The translations under genes were made by a program, and so were the position numbers. Source: Sphingobacterium thalpophilum (GTDB taxonomy: Bacteria; Bacteroidota; Bacteroidia; Sphingobacteriales; Sphingobacteriaceae). From it: a DNA stretch of 64,000 bases. The stretch lies in the NCBI GenBank assembly GCA_945868825.1, contig CAMBMM010000001.1, positions 124,001-188,000 on the forward strand, written 5' to 3'. Shown here in pieces: positions 38,801-48,662 of this stretch (positions are counted from its first letter, which is position 1; every line of letters starts with the position of its first letter). The notes below the pieces were generated by a model. It did no database searches and had not been told where the DNA came from. It saw only the letters and a program-made list of their open reading frames with translations.

Positions 38801-40975
38801 TTAAGAACCATTGAGCATTTCAAATATTAAACTACCGCCACTTATAACATCTTGAAATGTAATGAATGGCTTATTTATTTCTTTCCCGTTTAAAAAACGA
38901 GTGTTATTGTATATAGTCTGTTCCGAAAAGTTTCTGGCTTCTATTATAAAGCTTTTGTTTTTAGCAAGATGAAGGGTAGCTTTTTTCACTTGTGGACTGC
39001 CCAAAACAAACTCTCCATTGGCAGGATTAACCGGATAAAAACCTAGGGTTGAAAGTATATACCAGGCACTCATTTGCCCGCAGTCGTCGTTGCCAATCAT
39101 GCCATTGGGTATATTGCCATGAAATTCGTTGATTACCCGATGAATGTATTTTTGTCCTGTTTGAGGTGCGGTGCTGTAGGCATACAAATAACTGATGTGA
39201 TGGCTGGGTTCGTTTCCGTGTGCATATTGCCCAATCATGGCTTCTTGTCCCAAAAATTTATTAGGGTTTTCGGCCTCCGTAGTAAAAAACGCATTCAATT
39301 TTTTAGTGAATTTTTCTTTGCCCCCTACCAATTGCGTTAGGCCGTTTACATCGTGTTGGGCCGGCGTCCAAAAATACTGCCAGGCATTGGCTTCCGTATA
39401 ATCGCCGGGGTTGTTCATTGGCGAAGTTGCCATAAGTGGATTGAAAGGTGTGCGCCAATTCCCTTTGGTGTCTTTTCCTCTAAAAAAAGTAGTTTCGGTA
39501 TCGTATATATTTTGGTAATAAAGTGCTCTTTTTGAGAAGGTTTTTGCTAATTCATTTTTGCCTAATTTTTTTGCCATTTCCGCAACGCACCAATCGTCGT
39601 AGCCACTTTCTAAGGTTCTAGAAACCGCTTCATTATCTAATTTATCAAAAGGGTAATAGCCGTATTGGTTGTATAGTTCCCAATCGGAGTTGATGTGTGA
39701 TTTGGTGGAAGTTTGTACCATGGCTTGTAAAGCCTCATTGGCATCAAAACCTGTAAAGCCATTTTGGTAAGCCGATAAAATCATGGGTATGGCGTGATTG
39801 CCAATCATGCAATAATTGTCTTGGCCCCAGGCGGTCCATATAGGCAGAAAACCGGCTACTTTGTGATGTATGAGCATAGAATTTACTATGTCGTTAATTT
39901 TTTCTGGTGCCAGAATTTGTAGCAATGGAAAGGCACCTCGGTAAATATCCCAGTTAGAAAGGGTAGAATAATACGCTTTATTTGGTGCCAGCGCAATTTT
40001 GTCATCTGCACCGCGGTAGGTGCCATCTACATCGGCAATATTGGAGGGCTGTATAAAGAACCGGTACAAGGAGCTGTAGAATATTTCTTTTTGCTTTTGA
40101 GGAGCCTCTATATGTATTCTACTTAAATAGCTGTTCCAAACATTTTTTGCCTGTGCAACAGTGGAGTTAAAATCCCAGCCGGGCAATTCTTTTTGCAAAT
40201 TATTTTTTGCCCCAGCCACACTTACGGTGGATAGTGCAATTTTAGTTTGTAAGATTTTATTCTTCAGATTAAAACTCAGCACATAGCGGGGTGCCTTTTC
40301 TTTGTTTCTTTGGCTTAATTGCTTGTAGGATGTAAATGCTTCATTGAATTGAATGGTAAAAAAATACTTTCGTTCTACCCAATTTTTGGTATGGCAATAC
40401 CCGCTAATGGTTTTATTATTTTCTACTTTAACATCGCTCTCCAACACTAAAGAATCGGTTAAAAAACGAAGCCCGTGTTGTAAATCTACTAACAAGTTTG
40501 CTTTTGAATTTGGATAGGTGTATTGGTGCATGGCCACCCGTTCGGTGCAGGTAAGTTCTACTTTTATTTTATTGTTTAAGGTAACTGTATAATAACCCGG
40601 ACTTGATTTTTCTGATTCTTTACGATACGTTTCACCGAAATTCTCCATTCTTTCGTCGGTAAAGGGCTGTAGCAATACATCTCCAAATTCGTTAATACCT
40701 GTACCATTGGCTCTGGTTTGAGAAAAACCGAGTATTACAGAATCTCGGTATTGGTAGCCGCTAGTATAATTCCAACCTTCATTTACATTATCGGGCCCAG
40801 GTTGTACCATTCCAAAGGGCATACATGGCCCAGGGAAAGTATGGCCCGTTCCCTCTGTTCCTATGAATGTGTTGACGTACTGGGTATAATCGTTTAAACT
40901 AGAATAGTATGCTGGTTTACTTCCAGAAACTAGAATTACGAATAGGAAGGGTACAATAAGCCTAAAAATCTTCAT
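38801..40975 (-). CDS. GH92 family glycosyl hydrolase (alpha-1,2-mannosidase-like)
   Basis: YVNTFIGTEGTGHTFPGPCMPFGMVQPGPD, GFSQTRANGTGINEFGDV, GNDDCGQMSAWYILSTLGFYPV. Confidence 0.95.
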   Translation of the reverse strand: MKIFRLIVPFLFVILVSGSKPAYYSSLNDYTQYVNTFIGTEGTGHTFPGPCMPFGMVQPGPDNVNEGWNYTSGYQYRDSVILGFSQTRANGTGINEFGDVLLQPFTDERMENFGETYRKESEKSSPGYYTVTLNNKIKVELTCTERVAMHQYTYPNSKANLLVDLQHGLRFLTDSLVLESDVKVENNKTISGYCHTKNWVERKYFFTIQFNEAFTSYKQLSQRNKEKAPRYVLSFNLKNKILQTKIALSTVSVAGAKNNLQKELPGWDFNSTVAQAKNVWNSYLSRIHIEAPQKQKEIFYSSLYRFFIQPSNIADVDGTYRGADDKIALAPNKAYYSTLSNWDIYRGAFPLLQILAPEKINDIVNSMLIHHKVAGFLPIWTAWGQDNYCMIGNHAIPMILSAYQNGFTGFDANEALQAMVQTSTKSHINSDWELYNQYGYYPFDKLDNEAVSRTLESGYDDWCVAEMAKKLGKNELAKTFSKRALYYQNIYDTETTFFRGKDTKGNWRTPFNPLMATSPMNNPGDYTEANAWQYFWTPAQHDVNGLTQLVGGKEKFTKKLNAFFTTEAENPNKFLGQEAMIGQYAHGNEPSHHISYLYAYSTAPQTGQKYIHRVINEFHGNIPNGMIGNDDCGQMSAWYILSTLGFYPVNPANGEFVLGSPQVKKATLHLAKNKSFIIEARNFSEQTIYNNTRFLNGKEINKPFITFQDVISGGSLIFEMLNGS

Positions 40976-41028
40976 TATGGAGTTTTACAATTAAAATTGA
41001 ATTTCGAAACCAGAGGATTATCTACCAC

Positions 41029-42579
41029 TTATTTTAATTCTGTAACCACTACTTCATAGGGATTCAGTTGTATAGAACCTTCAGTACTCATGCTTTCTCC
41101 ATACAGTTTTTTACCCATTTTATGTGCTTGCATGAAGCTTGCTGTTTGCAGTTCCTTTGAAAGATTTACCACTACCAGCAATTTTTGCTCGTTATACGTT
41201 CGGTAAAAGCTAAATACGTTGCTGTTGTTATTCTCTGCTAGTGCATAGTTTCCGTTGGACAAGGCAGGGTTACTTTGCTTCAATTTAATTAGTTTTTTAT
41301 AGTGGTTAAAAAGCGATTGCGTATTGTTCTGTTGTTCCTCCAACGAGATGCCATCATTCGCTTTTAGGTTTGTTTTGCTCCACCACTGGCCTGTGTTTTT
41401 GTACCATAGCGTCATGCCTTTTCCTTCAGGTTTGCTATACCATTCAAATGCCTCACGGCGTGGAATATCGTTACCATCGGTATTTCCAAATGACCAGCTT
41501 TTCCCTTGCATGCCAATTTCTTGTCCGTAATAAATAGAGGGCACCCCACCAATTAAAAATAGGATAGCAGCGGCTGTTTTTTGTTTTTCAATAGAAGGTT
41601 CTATGGATGCATATCGATCTAAATCGTGGTTTTCAATAAAAATGATTTGCTCTTTTCCTTTTGGGCATTTTGTTAAAATGGTATCTGCTGCTGCAATCAA
41701 TTTTTGTTTATCAAAGGATGATATGGCATTTTTCAATCCAAAGCCAAACACCCTATCTACACCAGCATTTTCTAAATATGAAAATCCATAATCACTCCAA
41801 TCAGCTTGTTCCGCCACGTTTTTAAGATTGGGGTTTATGTTTTTTAGCGCTGTAAGTAAGGGTTTCCAAAAATCAGCAAATAGGTTGGTGAGTGTTGGTT
41901 TTCCGTCTAAATGATCCATGGCATGGTCCAAGCGGAAGCCGTCTACACCATCATCAAATTTGCCATCTTTGTTGGGGTCAACGAAGTAGGAGAATAACTT
42001 TTTATTGTACTCGTATACTTCTTTATTTTTAAGGTTTACGGTGGTTATTCTAATAAAATTACCCTCATAGCTATTCAATCCACGTAAATCGGCTATAATG
42101 CTTGCAGGGGTTTTGTGCGCTGCATCGTCAAATAAAATATAATCGGAATATGGAGATTGAAGATTGCCCACCGCATCTTTCCACCATTTGTGCTTGTCTG
42201 TTACATATTGGGTTTCCATATCCATATACACTTTCATGCCTCGTTTATGAATTTCTTTAACCAGCGAAATATACTCTTCCATGGTGCCAAATTCCGCATC
42301 AATTTTTTCGAAATCGTTTGCAAAATAGTTGTGGTAACAATCGGCATCGTACAAAGGAAATAACAAAATGGAGGTGATTCCTAAATCTTGTAAGTAGGGC
42401 AATTTTTGTTTTAGCCCGTTTAGGTCACCCTGTAAATCGCCGTTGCTATCGTAAAAACTACGTTGGCAAACGTGGTAAACTATTTCACCTTTTTTTGCAG
42501 CTTGGGTTTTTTGTGCGTAAATAGTGCTTGTACAGGCAAGAAAAAGGACTAAGCTTAGTTTTACAATTTTTAAGTTCAT
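41029..42579 (-). CDS. GH13 alpha-amylase family glycosyl hydrolase
   Basis: DGFRLDHAMDH, IFIENHDLDR, PSIYYGQEIGM; signal peptide. Confidence 0.94.
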   Translation of the reverse strand: MNLKIVKLSLVLFLACTSTIYAQKTQAAKKGEIVYHVCQRSFYDSNGDLQGDLNGLKQKLPYLQDLGITSILLFPLYDADCYHNYFANDFEKIDAEFGTMEEYISLVKEIHKRGMKVYMDMETQYVTDKHKWWKDAVGNLQSPYSDYILFDDAAHKTPASIIADLRGLNSYEGNFIRITTVNLKNKEVYEYNKKLFSYFVDPNKDGKFDDGVDGFRLDHAMDHLDGKPTLTNLFADFWKPLLTALKNINPNLKNVAEQADWSDYGFSYLENAGVDRVFGFGLKNAISSFDKQKLIAAADTILTKCPKGKEQIIFIENHDLDRYASIEPSIEKQKTAAAILFLIGGVPSIYYGQEIGMQGKSWSFGNTDGNDIPRREAFEWYSKPEGKGMTLWYKNTGQWWSKTNLKANDGISLEEQQNNTQSLFNHYKKLIKLKQSNPALSNGNYALAENNNSNVFSFYRTYNEQKLLVVVNLSKELQTASFMQAHKMGKKLYGESMSTEGSIQLNPYEVVVTELK

Positions 42580-42581
42580 AA

Positions 42582-43415
42582 TTAGTTCAGTTGGTTAATT
42601 AGATAATTTTTCATGGAGCAATTCAGTTCCCATTGATTGCTCAAGGGCTCTAGTGTGAACGGCATTGCTGGCATATAGGGAGCAGGGCCAAATTCAGGGG
42701 TGATGGTAAATAACTCCTTACCTGCATGTTTTCTATGGTTTATGATTTCTTTCCACCAGGCTAAATATACCGCCAAATGTTCTTGCCATTCGGGCGCAAA
42801 GGGGTTATTTACTTGTGGGCATTGTTCGTGCCCCACACGGGCATGGAGGTGTGCCATATGCGGAATAATTTCTTGTAGAATATGCTGTTGATCGGCTAAC
42901 AAACTCTCCGATACGGTACAGAAATGTGAAATGTCGCCCACCAGTTCTAATTCTGGAAATTTTTGCAAATAGGGTAGTAGTGTGGCAGCATGAAAAGAGA
43001 ACCTGCCCCGGTGCGTTTCGTGTAAAATGCGTACGCCTGTTTTTTGGCTGATGTTTGATACCGCTTCTAATACCCTACAATTCTCATCGAACGTATAAAA
43101 ATCTTTGCCCGTATGCGAATTGATAAACGTGGGGTTATAGCTGGTCAGTTCGAGCAGATTTTTTTCCATCTTACGGATATACTGCTCCACCGTATCTGTC
43201 CCTGGTGAAGTGAGGTGTTGCGCAATGAAAATAAAATCGGGCTTATCCTTTCTAATGCCTTCCAATTCTTTTAAAAAGTGGGGTGTAAAGGTCTCAGGGC
43301 TTGGTGGTAATGAGATTTCAATACCCCCATATCCTGCCGTCAAAACCTTGTCGACAAATACGTTTGGTGAATCTTGTTCGCAGCCCCAGTAAGTGCAGCA
43401 ATAGTTTATTTTCAA
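42582..43415 (-). CDS. Sugar phosphate isomerase/epimerase-like TIM barrel protein
   Basis: GYGGIEISLPP, NSHTGKDFYTF, LVGDISHFC, HLHARVGHEQ. Confidence 0.8.
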   Translation of the reverse strand: MKINYCCTYWGCEQDSPNVFVDKVLTAGYGGIEISLPPSPETFTPHFLKELEGIRKDKPDFIFIAQHLTSPGTDTVEQYIRKMEKNLLELTSYNPTFINSHTGKDFYTFDENCRVLEAVSNISQKTGVRILHETHRGRFSFHAATLLPYLQKFPELELVGDISHFCTVSESLLADQQHILQEIIPHMAHLHARVGHEQCPQVNNPFAPEWQEHLAVYLAWWKEIINHRKHAGKELFTITPEFGPAPYMPAMPFTLEPLSNQWELNCSMKNYLINQLN

Positions 43416-43425
43416 GGTATTGGGT

Positions 43426-44244
43426 TTAATAAATTACAGGATTCAATGTGGTATCAATCACTTCTCCAACTTTAGCTCCTGGGCACCAGGTGTTCCAATC
43501 GTTTAGTTGATTTGTATTCTCTGGGTTTTTCAAGATCATATTTTTATCCATGTAAATTATGGTCATTACCTTACGCATTTCAGTGGTAGTATTGGCTCCT
43601 GCTCGGTGAAATACCCAGCCCGAATGAAAGCTAATTTCACCAGCATCAAAGGGTTCAATTACATGTTTAAAATCAGTAATTTTTAGTTTTTGTTGGATAA
43701 GCACTTCACTCTCATCCCCAATTTCAAGTTCTCGGCCTTCCACAATTTCATGACTGCCTGCACTAAACTCCAAGGGCCCAAGTTCCAGAGGGGTTTCCTG
43801 TAAAGGTATCCAGGCGGTAATGGTTTTATCTGTTTCTAGTGGCCAATAATATTGGTCGGCATGCCATGGGGTAATGCCACCTCCACCTTCTTTAAATAAG
43901 GCCTGATCGTGGTAAAGCCTCACGCCATCTACTTGCATTAAATCACTGGCAAGTTTGCCTAAGCGTTTACTAAAAATAAGTTCTTTAACCACTTCATCGG
44001 CTGTCCACAAATTAAATAGTTGCAAAAATGCTTTCCCATAGGTACTTCTTTCTTCGAGTGGCGTGGTGTTTTCATTCATCAGATGTACTCTTTCCGTAAT
44101 GGCCTTGTTGAAAAAGTCGAGTGTTTCTGCGTTGAGCACCTCTTTTAATTTGATATACCGGTAGTGCTGATAGTGGGCAACTTGCTCTGGGCTGAGCGTA
44201 TACGGTGTTTGTAAAAAAGATTGAATGGAATTGGGTACTTGCAT
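43426..44244 (-). CDS. Phytanoyl-CoA dioxygenase family protein
   Basis: HADQYYWPLETDKTITAWIPLQET, GPLEFSAGSHE, FHSGWVFHRAGANTT. Confidence 0.92.
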   Translation of the reverse strand: MQVPNSIQSFLQTPYTLSPEQVAHYQHYRYIKLKEVLNAETLDFFNKAITERVHLMNENTTPLEERSTYGKAFLQLFNLWTADEVVKELIFSKRLGKLASDLMQVDGVRLYHDQALFKEGGGGITPWHADQYYWPLETDKTITAWIPLQETPLELGPLEFSAGSHEIVEGRELEIGDESEVLIQQKLKITDFKHVIEPFDAGEISFHSGWVFHRAGANTTTEMRKVMTIIYMDKNMILKNPENTNQLNDWNTWCPGAKVGEVIDTTLNPVIY

Positions 44245-44260
44245 GGTTCTAAATTTTACT

Positions 44261-44268
44261 CAAAGCTA
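44261..44268 (-). promoter_or_regulatory. Candidate -7 box TAGCTTTG for the PhyH-epimerase-GH13-GH92 operon
   Basis: CAAAGCTA on + strand, 16 nt upstream of ATG at 44244. Confidence 0.4.
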
Positions 44269-44312
44269 CGAGGTGTACTCGTTTACTTGTAATACGTAGT
44301 TGTAAATTAATA

Positions 44313-44365
44313 ATACTATATTGACAACATTATTTATTTTTATATAAAATAACGTAATATAGTAT
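44313..44365. promoter_or_regulatory. 10-bp perfect inverted repeat ATACTATATT-N33-AATATAGTAT in the divergent intergenic region, right arm overlapping the araC-family ATG
   Basis: Left arm 44313-44322, right arm 44356-44365. Confidence 0.55.
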
Positions 44366-45203
44366 GAGAGCCAAACTAGAACAATTTCCTCAGGATGCTC
44401 ATGAGCACTCTTTTTTATGTTATGAAGTAAAGGCGCCTTCTTTCGATTTTTATTGGCATTACCATCCGGAGTACGAACTAACTTTTATTCTGAAGGGGGA
44501 AGGAAAAAGATTGGTAGGAGACACCTACGAAGTGTTTAAGGCCGGTGATACGGTGTTGTTACCTCCTTTGCTTCCTCATACCTGGATTTCTGAAAAAGGA
44601 CGAAAGGGTAATTGTTTGGCCATTGTGATTAAGTTTTCGCAAGTAAGTATTGAACAACTTTGCCAATTACCAGAACTGGCAAGTTTTAAAAAACTACTTA
44701 CAACAGCTGCTAGGGGTTTGCAGTTTACGGGTCCAAAATCAAAAGAGGTGGTACCCCTTTTAAAATTGCTACTCCAAGTAGATGCGATGACTAAATTAAC
44801 GAGTTTATTACAGGTGCTGCATACCATTACGCTAGCTACAATTACTCCCATTGCATCTGTGCACTACAAACCATTAAAAGGAAATGAAAATCAGCAACGC
44901 CTAAATGCAATTTTCAGGTATGTAGAGAAGGACTTCCGTTCAACTATTTATTTAAAAAAAGCAGCATCGCTTATTCATTTATCCGAAAGTGCTTTTTGTA
45001 AATATTTTAAACGGGCAAGTGGCAAAACTTTTTCCGACTATACCAACGATATCCGCATAGCGAATGCTTGTGAGTTATTAATTGAAACCGATAAGCCCAT
45101 TAGTGAAATTGCACTCCAATCAGGCTTTGAATCGCTTTCGTACTTTAATAGGGTGTTTTTGGCAAAGAAAAAATGTAGACCTCGGGAGTATAGGAACGTA
45201 TAA
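44364..45203 (+). CDS. AraC family transcriptional regulator with N-terminal cupin domain
   Basis: WHYHPEYELTFILKGEG, VLLPPLLPHTW; C-terminal AraC HTH (SESAFCKYFKRASGKTFSDYTNDIRIANACELL...SEIALQSGFESLSYFNRVF). Confidence 0.94.
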   Translation: MRAKLEQFPQDAHEHSFLCYEVKAPSFDFYWHYHPEYELTFILKGEGKRLVGDTYEVFKAGDTVLLPPLLPHTWISEKGRKGNCLAIVIKFSQVSIEQLCQLPELASFKKLLTTAARGLQFTGPKSKEVVPLLKLLLQVDAMTKLTSLLQVLHTITLATITPIASVHYKPLKGNENQQRLNAIFRYVEKDFRSTIYLKKAASLIHLSESAFCKYFKRASGKTFSDYTNDIRIANACELLIETDKPISEIALQSGFESLSYFNRVFLAKKKCRPREYRNV

Positions 45204-45382
45204 GAGTTTTATAGGTTTGCTGGTGACGCCCGGTTATTGTCGTCAGATGGAGGAATTAAGATTACGTCTGCCCACTGGCGTAGAACAAAGTATTTAGACA
45301 GTTGTTGTTAAACCAAATTACTTAAAAAAGAACGATCAAGCCGCACTTGGTGCAATAGTACCTGATTTATCAACATAAGGTT

Positions 45383-45922
45383 TTAATTTTTAGATTCTAC
45401 TTTTACTGGCTGTGCAGAAGATTCATGTGCATAAATTATTTTCCATTCATTGTCTTTTTTGCTAAAAAGCATACTACCTACATATGGGTCAATTTTCATC
45501 TTCTCACCACTCTTGAGTTCAAACTCATTTTTTCCTGTCCAAGTGCACATAATTAAGTTCTTAGAAAGAAATTTGAAGTCCTCCTTAATAGTTGTAAAGC
45601 TCATACTTTTAACTGAATGGAGGGATTCAGTTTGAACCTTCATCATTTTTTTAAAATCTGTTTCTGATCCGTCAGGGCTAACTATTTTAAAATCAGGGTC
45701 ATTGGAATAAGGTTTTAATGCTGCCTCTGCATTTAGTTCTTTAACGCCCTTAATAATTTCGTTAATCCGTCCTGAAATTTCTTTTTTGGCAACTTCTTTT
45801 TCGGTGGCAGATAATTCTGTCGTTTGGGTATCTACTTCATTTTTGTTGTCATTAGTTTTACAACTAAAAAGCAATACCGAAGAGCAAAGAATTATGCTTG
45901 TCAAAATTGTGTTCTTTTTCAT
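45383..45922 (-). CDS. Lipoprotein with SnoaL/DUF4440-like (NTF2 fold) domain
   Basis: Lipobox VLLFSCKT; FTTIKEDFKFLSKNLIMCTWTGKNEFELKSG...WKIIYAHESS. Confidence 0.65.
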   Translation of the reverse strand: MKKNTILTSIILCSSVLLFSCKTNDNKNEVDTQTTELSATEKEVAKKEISGRINEIIKGVKELNAEAALKPYSNDPDFKIVSPDGSETDFKKMMKVQTESLHSVKSMSFTTIKEDFKFLSKNLIMCTWTGKNEFELKSGEKMKIDPYVGSMLFSKKDNEWKIIYAHESSAQPVKVESKN

Positions 45923-45997
45923 TTATTTTTTAGATTAATAGCAAATTAAGTTCTGAAGGCATTAAAGCTAAATTTTTCATACCCCTTAATTGAAGCG

Positions 45998-46681
45998 TTA
46001 TTTTACCAATATAAGTTTGTACAATACCTCTACATCTTCAACATTGCCCCAACCTAAAAGGTCCATTTTTTCTTTTTTAAAAAAGATATCGAAGGTTTTC
46101 CCTTTGTATTTAGGATTTATGATTTCATCTCCTCCCTTCGTAGTAATGTATAGTTCATAGTCTTTGCTTTGATTATTCATAAAGTCATACTCATTACCCT
46201 TATCATCCTTAAAAGTGAAATGATAAAGGTCGCCAACTCCAAAATCTAGATAGTTAGCACGTATATAATTTTTTTCAGCGGCAGGTTTATCTAATGATTC
46301 AAAATCATACAATTTCTTCGTTAAAAGAATCAAACTATCGTTTTTTAGCGTTACCAATTGCTCAGATTTTTGTAGTTTATTCTTTTGTAAATTCAGCTCA
46401 GTTGTAAGTTGCTTTGCCTGCAATTCACCTTTAGTTAGGTTATCGTTTACAGCCTTAAGTGAAGCGTTTAATCCGCTAATTTTATCTTCTAATCCTGCTA
46501 TAGTGGTAGATAATTCTTTATTTTTTTGAGTGTGGATATTCCTTTCCTGGTCTATTTTACTAGTTAAGCTATCTATCTTGGCGGATAATATTTCAATTAC
46601 CTCTTTTTTAGATTGCCCAAAAGACAGGCTACTTATTAAACTGAATAGAACGATAATGAAGGTTCTAATTTTTATGGTCAT
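45998..46681 (-). CDS. Secreted coiled-coil hypothetical protein
   Basis: Signal peptide; long heptad coiled coil between residues about 25 and 125. Confidence 0.6.
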   Translation of the reverse strand: MTIKIRTFIIVLFSLISSLSFGQSKKEVIEILSAKIDSLTSKIDQERNIHTQKNKELSTTIAGLEDKISGLNASLKAVNDNLTKGELQAKQLTTELNLQKNKLQKSEQLVTLKNDSLILLTKKLYDFESLDKPAAEKNYIRANYLDFGVGDLYHFTFKDDKGNEYDFMNNQSKDYELYITTKGGDEIINPKYKGKTFDIFFKKEKMDLLGWGNVEDVEVLYKLILVK

Positions 46682-46720
46682 GATTTGGAAAATAAGTGGC
46701 GTGTTAATGAATTAAATATA

Positions 46721-47620
46721 TTATTTCGATAGCTGCTTTTCAAATTTATTATGAATGAAAAGTATTAAAAGTCCGAACAAAATAGCAGAAACAATTAATA
46801 GCGTATTCATAATACCGCTTACAGAAAAAGAAATTCGAATTAATATAGTTGAAATGATAAACCCCGAGTTTCGAATGACTTTGTGGAACTCGTCTGTGTG
46901 GAAAAATGAGAATAACAACAGTATTACATCGGCAATAATTAAAATATTGAAGAACTGTTCAAAGAAGATATTATTGATGTTTTGGAAAGAAATAGCGTTG
47001 CTTTCAAGCGGTTGAAAAATACCAATACTCCAATTGAAGAAGGAATACAGTGCAATAACTACAAGTGTAGGAACTAAGGCTGTAGCTATCCATTTTTTTG
47101 CGTTAATAAATTTCGAAATACTTAAAGAATGGGCTTCATTAGTTTCATTCGTTCTATATACTTTGCTTTTTTGAATATGGAACAGATAAATTAAATAGAA
47201 TAATAAAATTGATGCTACTAAATCATAGGTAAACTGCAAATCATTTTTTGTGTTAAACCAATTAGATGTAAGTGATAAATCGGAAAGGTCTTTGAACAAT
47301 CGTCTAATAATAATGAGCGCAATAATTTCATATTGCTTAGAGATATACGTAGAAGTTGATTTGGGGAGGTAATAAATTAAAAGATACACCTCATAAACCA
47401 ATATAAACGAAAAAGGGGTATAAATGGCAGCAATTGGATTTTTTAGCAGGTTTGATGGCTCATCAATAGCAATAATATTAAAATGGATCAATCCAATTAG
47501 TACCAAGTGAAGTATAAAACTCACAAGAGCAATCCATAAGATAACCCGTTCACTCTTTTCTTTAGTTTTTTTTGAAAGAAGCTTTTGATACAGGTTTTCC
47601 AAGAGTTTCGATACGCTCAT
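46721..47620 (-). CDS. Multi-pass membrane protein of unknown function
   Basis: Several hydrophobic helices; no recognised domain. Confidence 0.6.
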   Translation of the reverse strand: MSVSKLLENLYQKLLSKKTKEKSERVILWIALVSFILHLVLIGLIHFNIIAIDEPSNLLKNPIAAIYTPFSFILVYEVYLLIYYLPKSTSTYISKQYEIIALIIIRRLFKDLSDLSLTSNWFNTKNDLQFTYDLVASILLFYLIYLFHIQKSKVYRTNETNEAHSLSISKFINAKKWIATALVPTLVVIALYSFFNWSIGIFQPLESNAISFQNINNIFFEQFFNILIIADVILLLFSFFHTDEFHKVIRNSGFIISTILIRISFSVSGIMNTLLIVSAILFGLLILFIHNKFEKQLSK

Positions 47621-47837
47621 AGTATTATTTTTTGGGTTTACAATTTGGTGTTTAGGCTTTTTTAAAAATTTTTCTACTTAATAAAGATAGTAATTTTCAT
47701 TATTCCAAAAACTTTTGAGATGGATGTGAAAAATAAAGATTTTAAAGAAGTATTTCAGCTGCCATCGTGTTAAACCGAAGTTATTGTCTGGCTGGATCTT
47801 CATGTGGGTTATAAAATCTGTGATTGTTAATTGTAAA

Positions 47838-48173
47838 TTATTTTTGAAGCCAAAATATATAGAAATTTAAGCACATGTAAAAAATAGCTGGCGATGAAAT
47901 CCAGAGACTGTCTTTCATTTTCAATCTCACTATTAAACCACAGAACATAAGAAGCCCTAGACTGAAAGATGCAATTGTTAAAACGGGGCTGAATGTTAGG
48001 CCAACTAGTAAACCTGTAGCTCCCAAAAATTCTAAGACTATGGTTAATAAACCAAGTTTCTCTAAGTTAAACCGTTTGAATTCGTTTTTCATATGGGGTG
48101 ACATGAAATAGGAAGCTACATAAGCATAGAATGACAAACTGGATATTAAGACACAAATTGTTTTTACAGACAT
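47838..48173 (-). CDS. DoxX-like four-TM protein (copy A)
   Basis: KRFNLEKLGLLTIVLEFLGATGLLVGL; start set to internal Met (MSVKTICV, 48173), which removes the overlap with the next gene. Confidence 0.75.
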   Translation of the reverse strand: MSVKTICVLISSLSFYAYVASYFMSPHMKNEFKRFNLEKLGLLTIVLEFLGATGLLVGLTFSPVLTIASFSLGLLMFCGLIVRLKMKDSLWISSPAIFYMCLNFYIFWLQK

Positions 48174-48180
48174 GTATGAA

Positions 48181-48519
48181 TTATTGAATGGATAACAATG
48201 CAATAATGGCACACAGCATCAAAAGAATTAGAGAGGGTAGGTGTTTACTGAATGGATTTTTAATTTTGAAATGGAAATATTGAGCTGCTATCATAAACAA
48301 CCCCATAAGTACTGAAGAGATTTGGACTAAGGATGGATACCAAATACCTGCAACAAGCAATGTTGCCAGCGCAATTTTAGATGCTCCTACAATATTTCGG
48401 GTTAGCTCATTTAATCCAAATTGTTTGAATTCTTTAACAACGTTATCGTACCTAAAAATCCAAACAAAGGCAACAGATAATGCCAAAACTAGTTGTGCTA
48501 GACTTAAGAGATTTTCCAT
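48181..48519 (-). CDS. DoxX-like four-TM protein (copy B)
   Basis: VVKEFKQFGLNELTRNIVGASKIALATLLVAGIWYP; paralogous layout to copy A. Confidence 0.78.
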   Translation of the reverse strand: MENLLSLAQLVLALSVAFVWIFRYDNVVKEFKQFGLNELTRNIVGASKIALATLLVAGIWYPSLVQISSVLMGLFMIAAQYFHFKIKNPFSKHLPSLILLMLCAIIALLSIQ

Positions 48520-48662
48520 AGTATTATTTTAAATAATTTAACATCAGGTTGATTAGCTAATTTAAATATAGCGAAGATATGTAAAACCATCTAGCCAAAC
48601 ATTTATGGTAAAATAAACCATAGATGTAATCTAATTCGTTTACCAATTTTAGCAGATCATCA

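Noticed and set aside
45082-45297. 71-aa + ORF overlapping the AraC gene end
   Set aside because: Alternate frame of the conserved AraC HTH; its distal part is covered by the possible remnant finding
47678-47803. 41-aa minus ORF MKIQPDNNFGLTRWQLKYFFKIFIFHIHLKSFWNNENYYLY
   Set aside because: AT-rich intergenic, aromatic-rich translation without TM or signal logic; most likely chance
48604-48622. Short inverted repeat TATGGT-N7-ACCATA between the MoxR and DoxX genes
   Set aside because: Only 6-bp arms in AT-rich sequence; not distinguishable from chance
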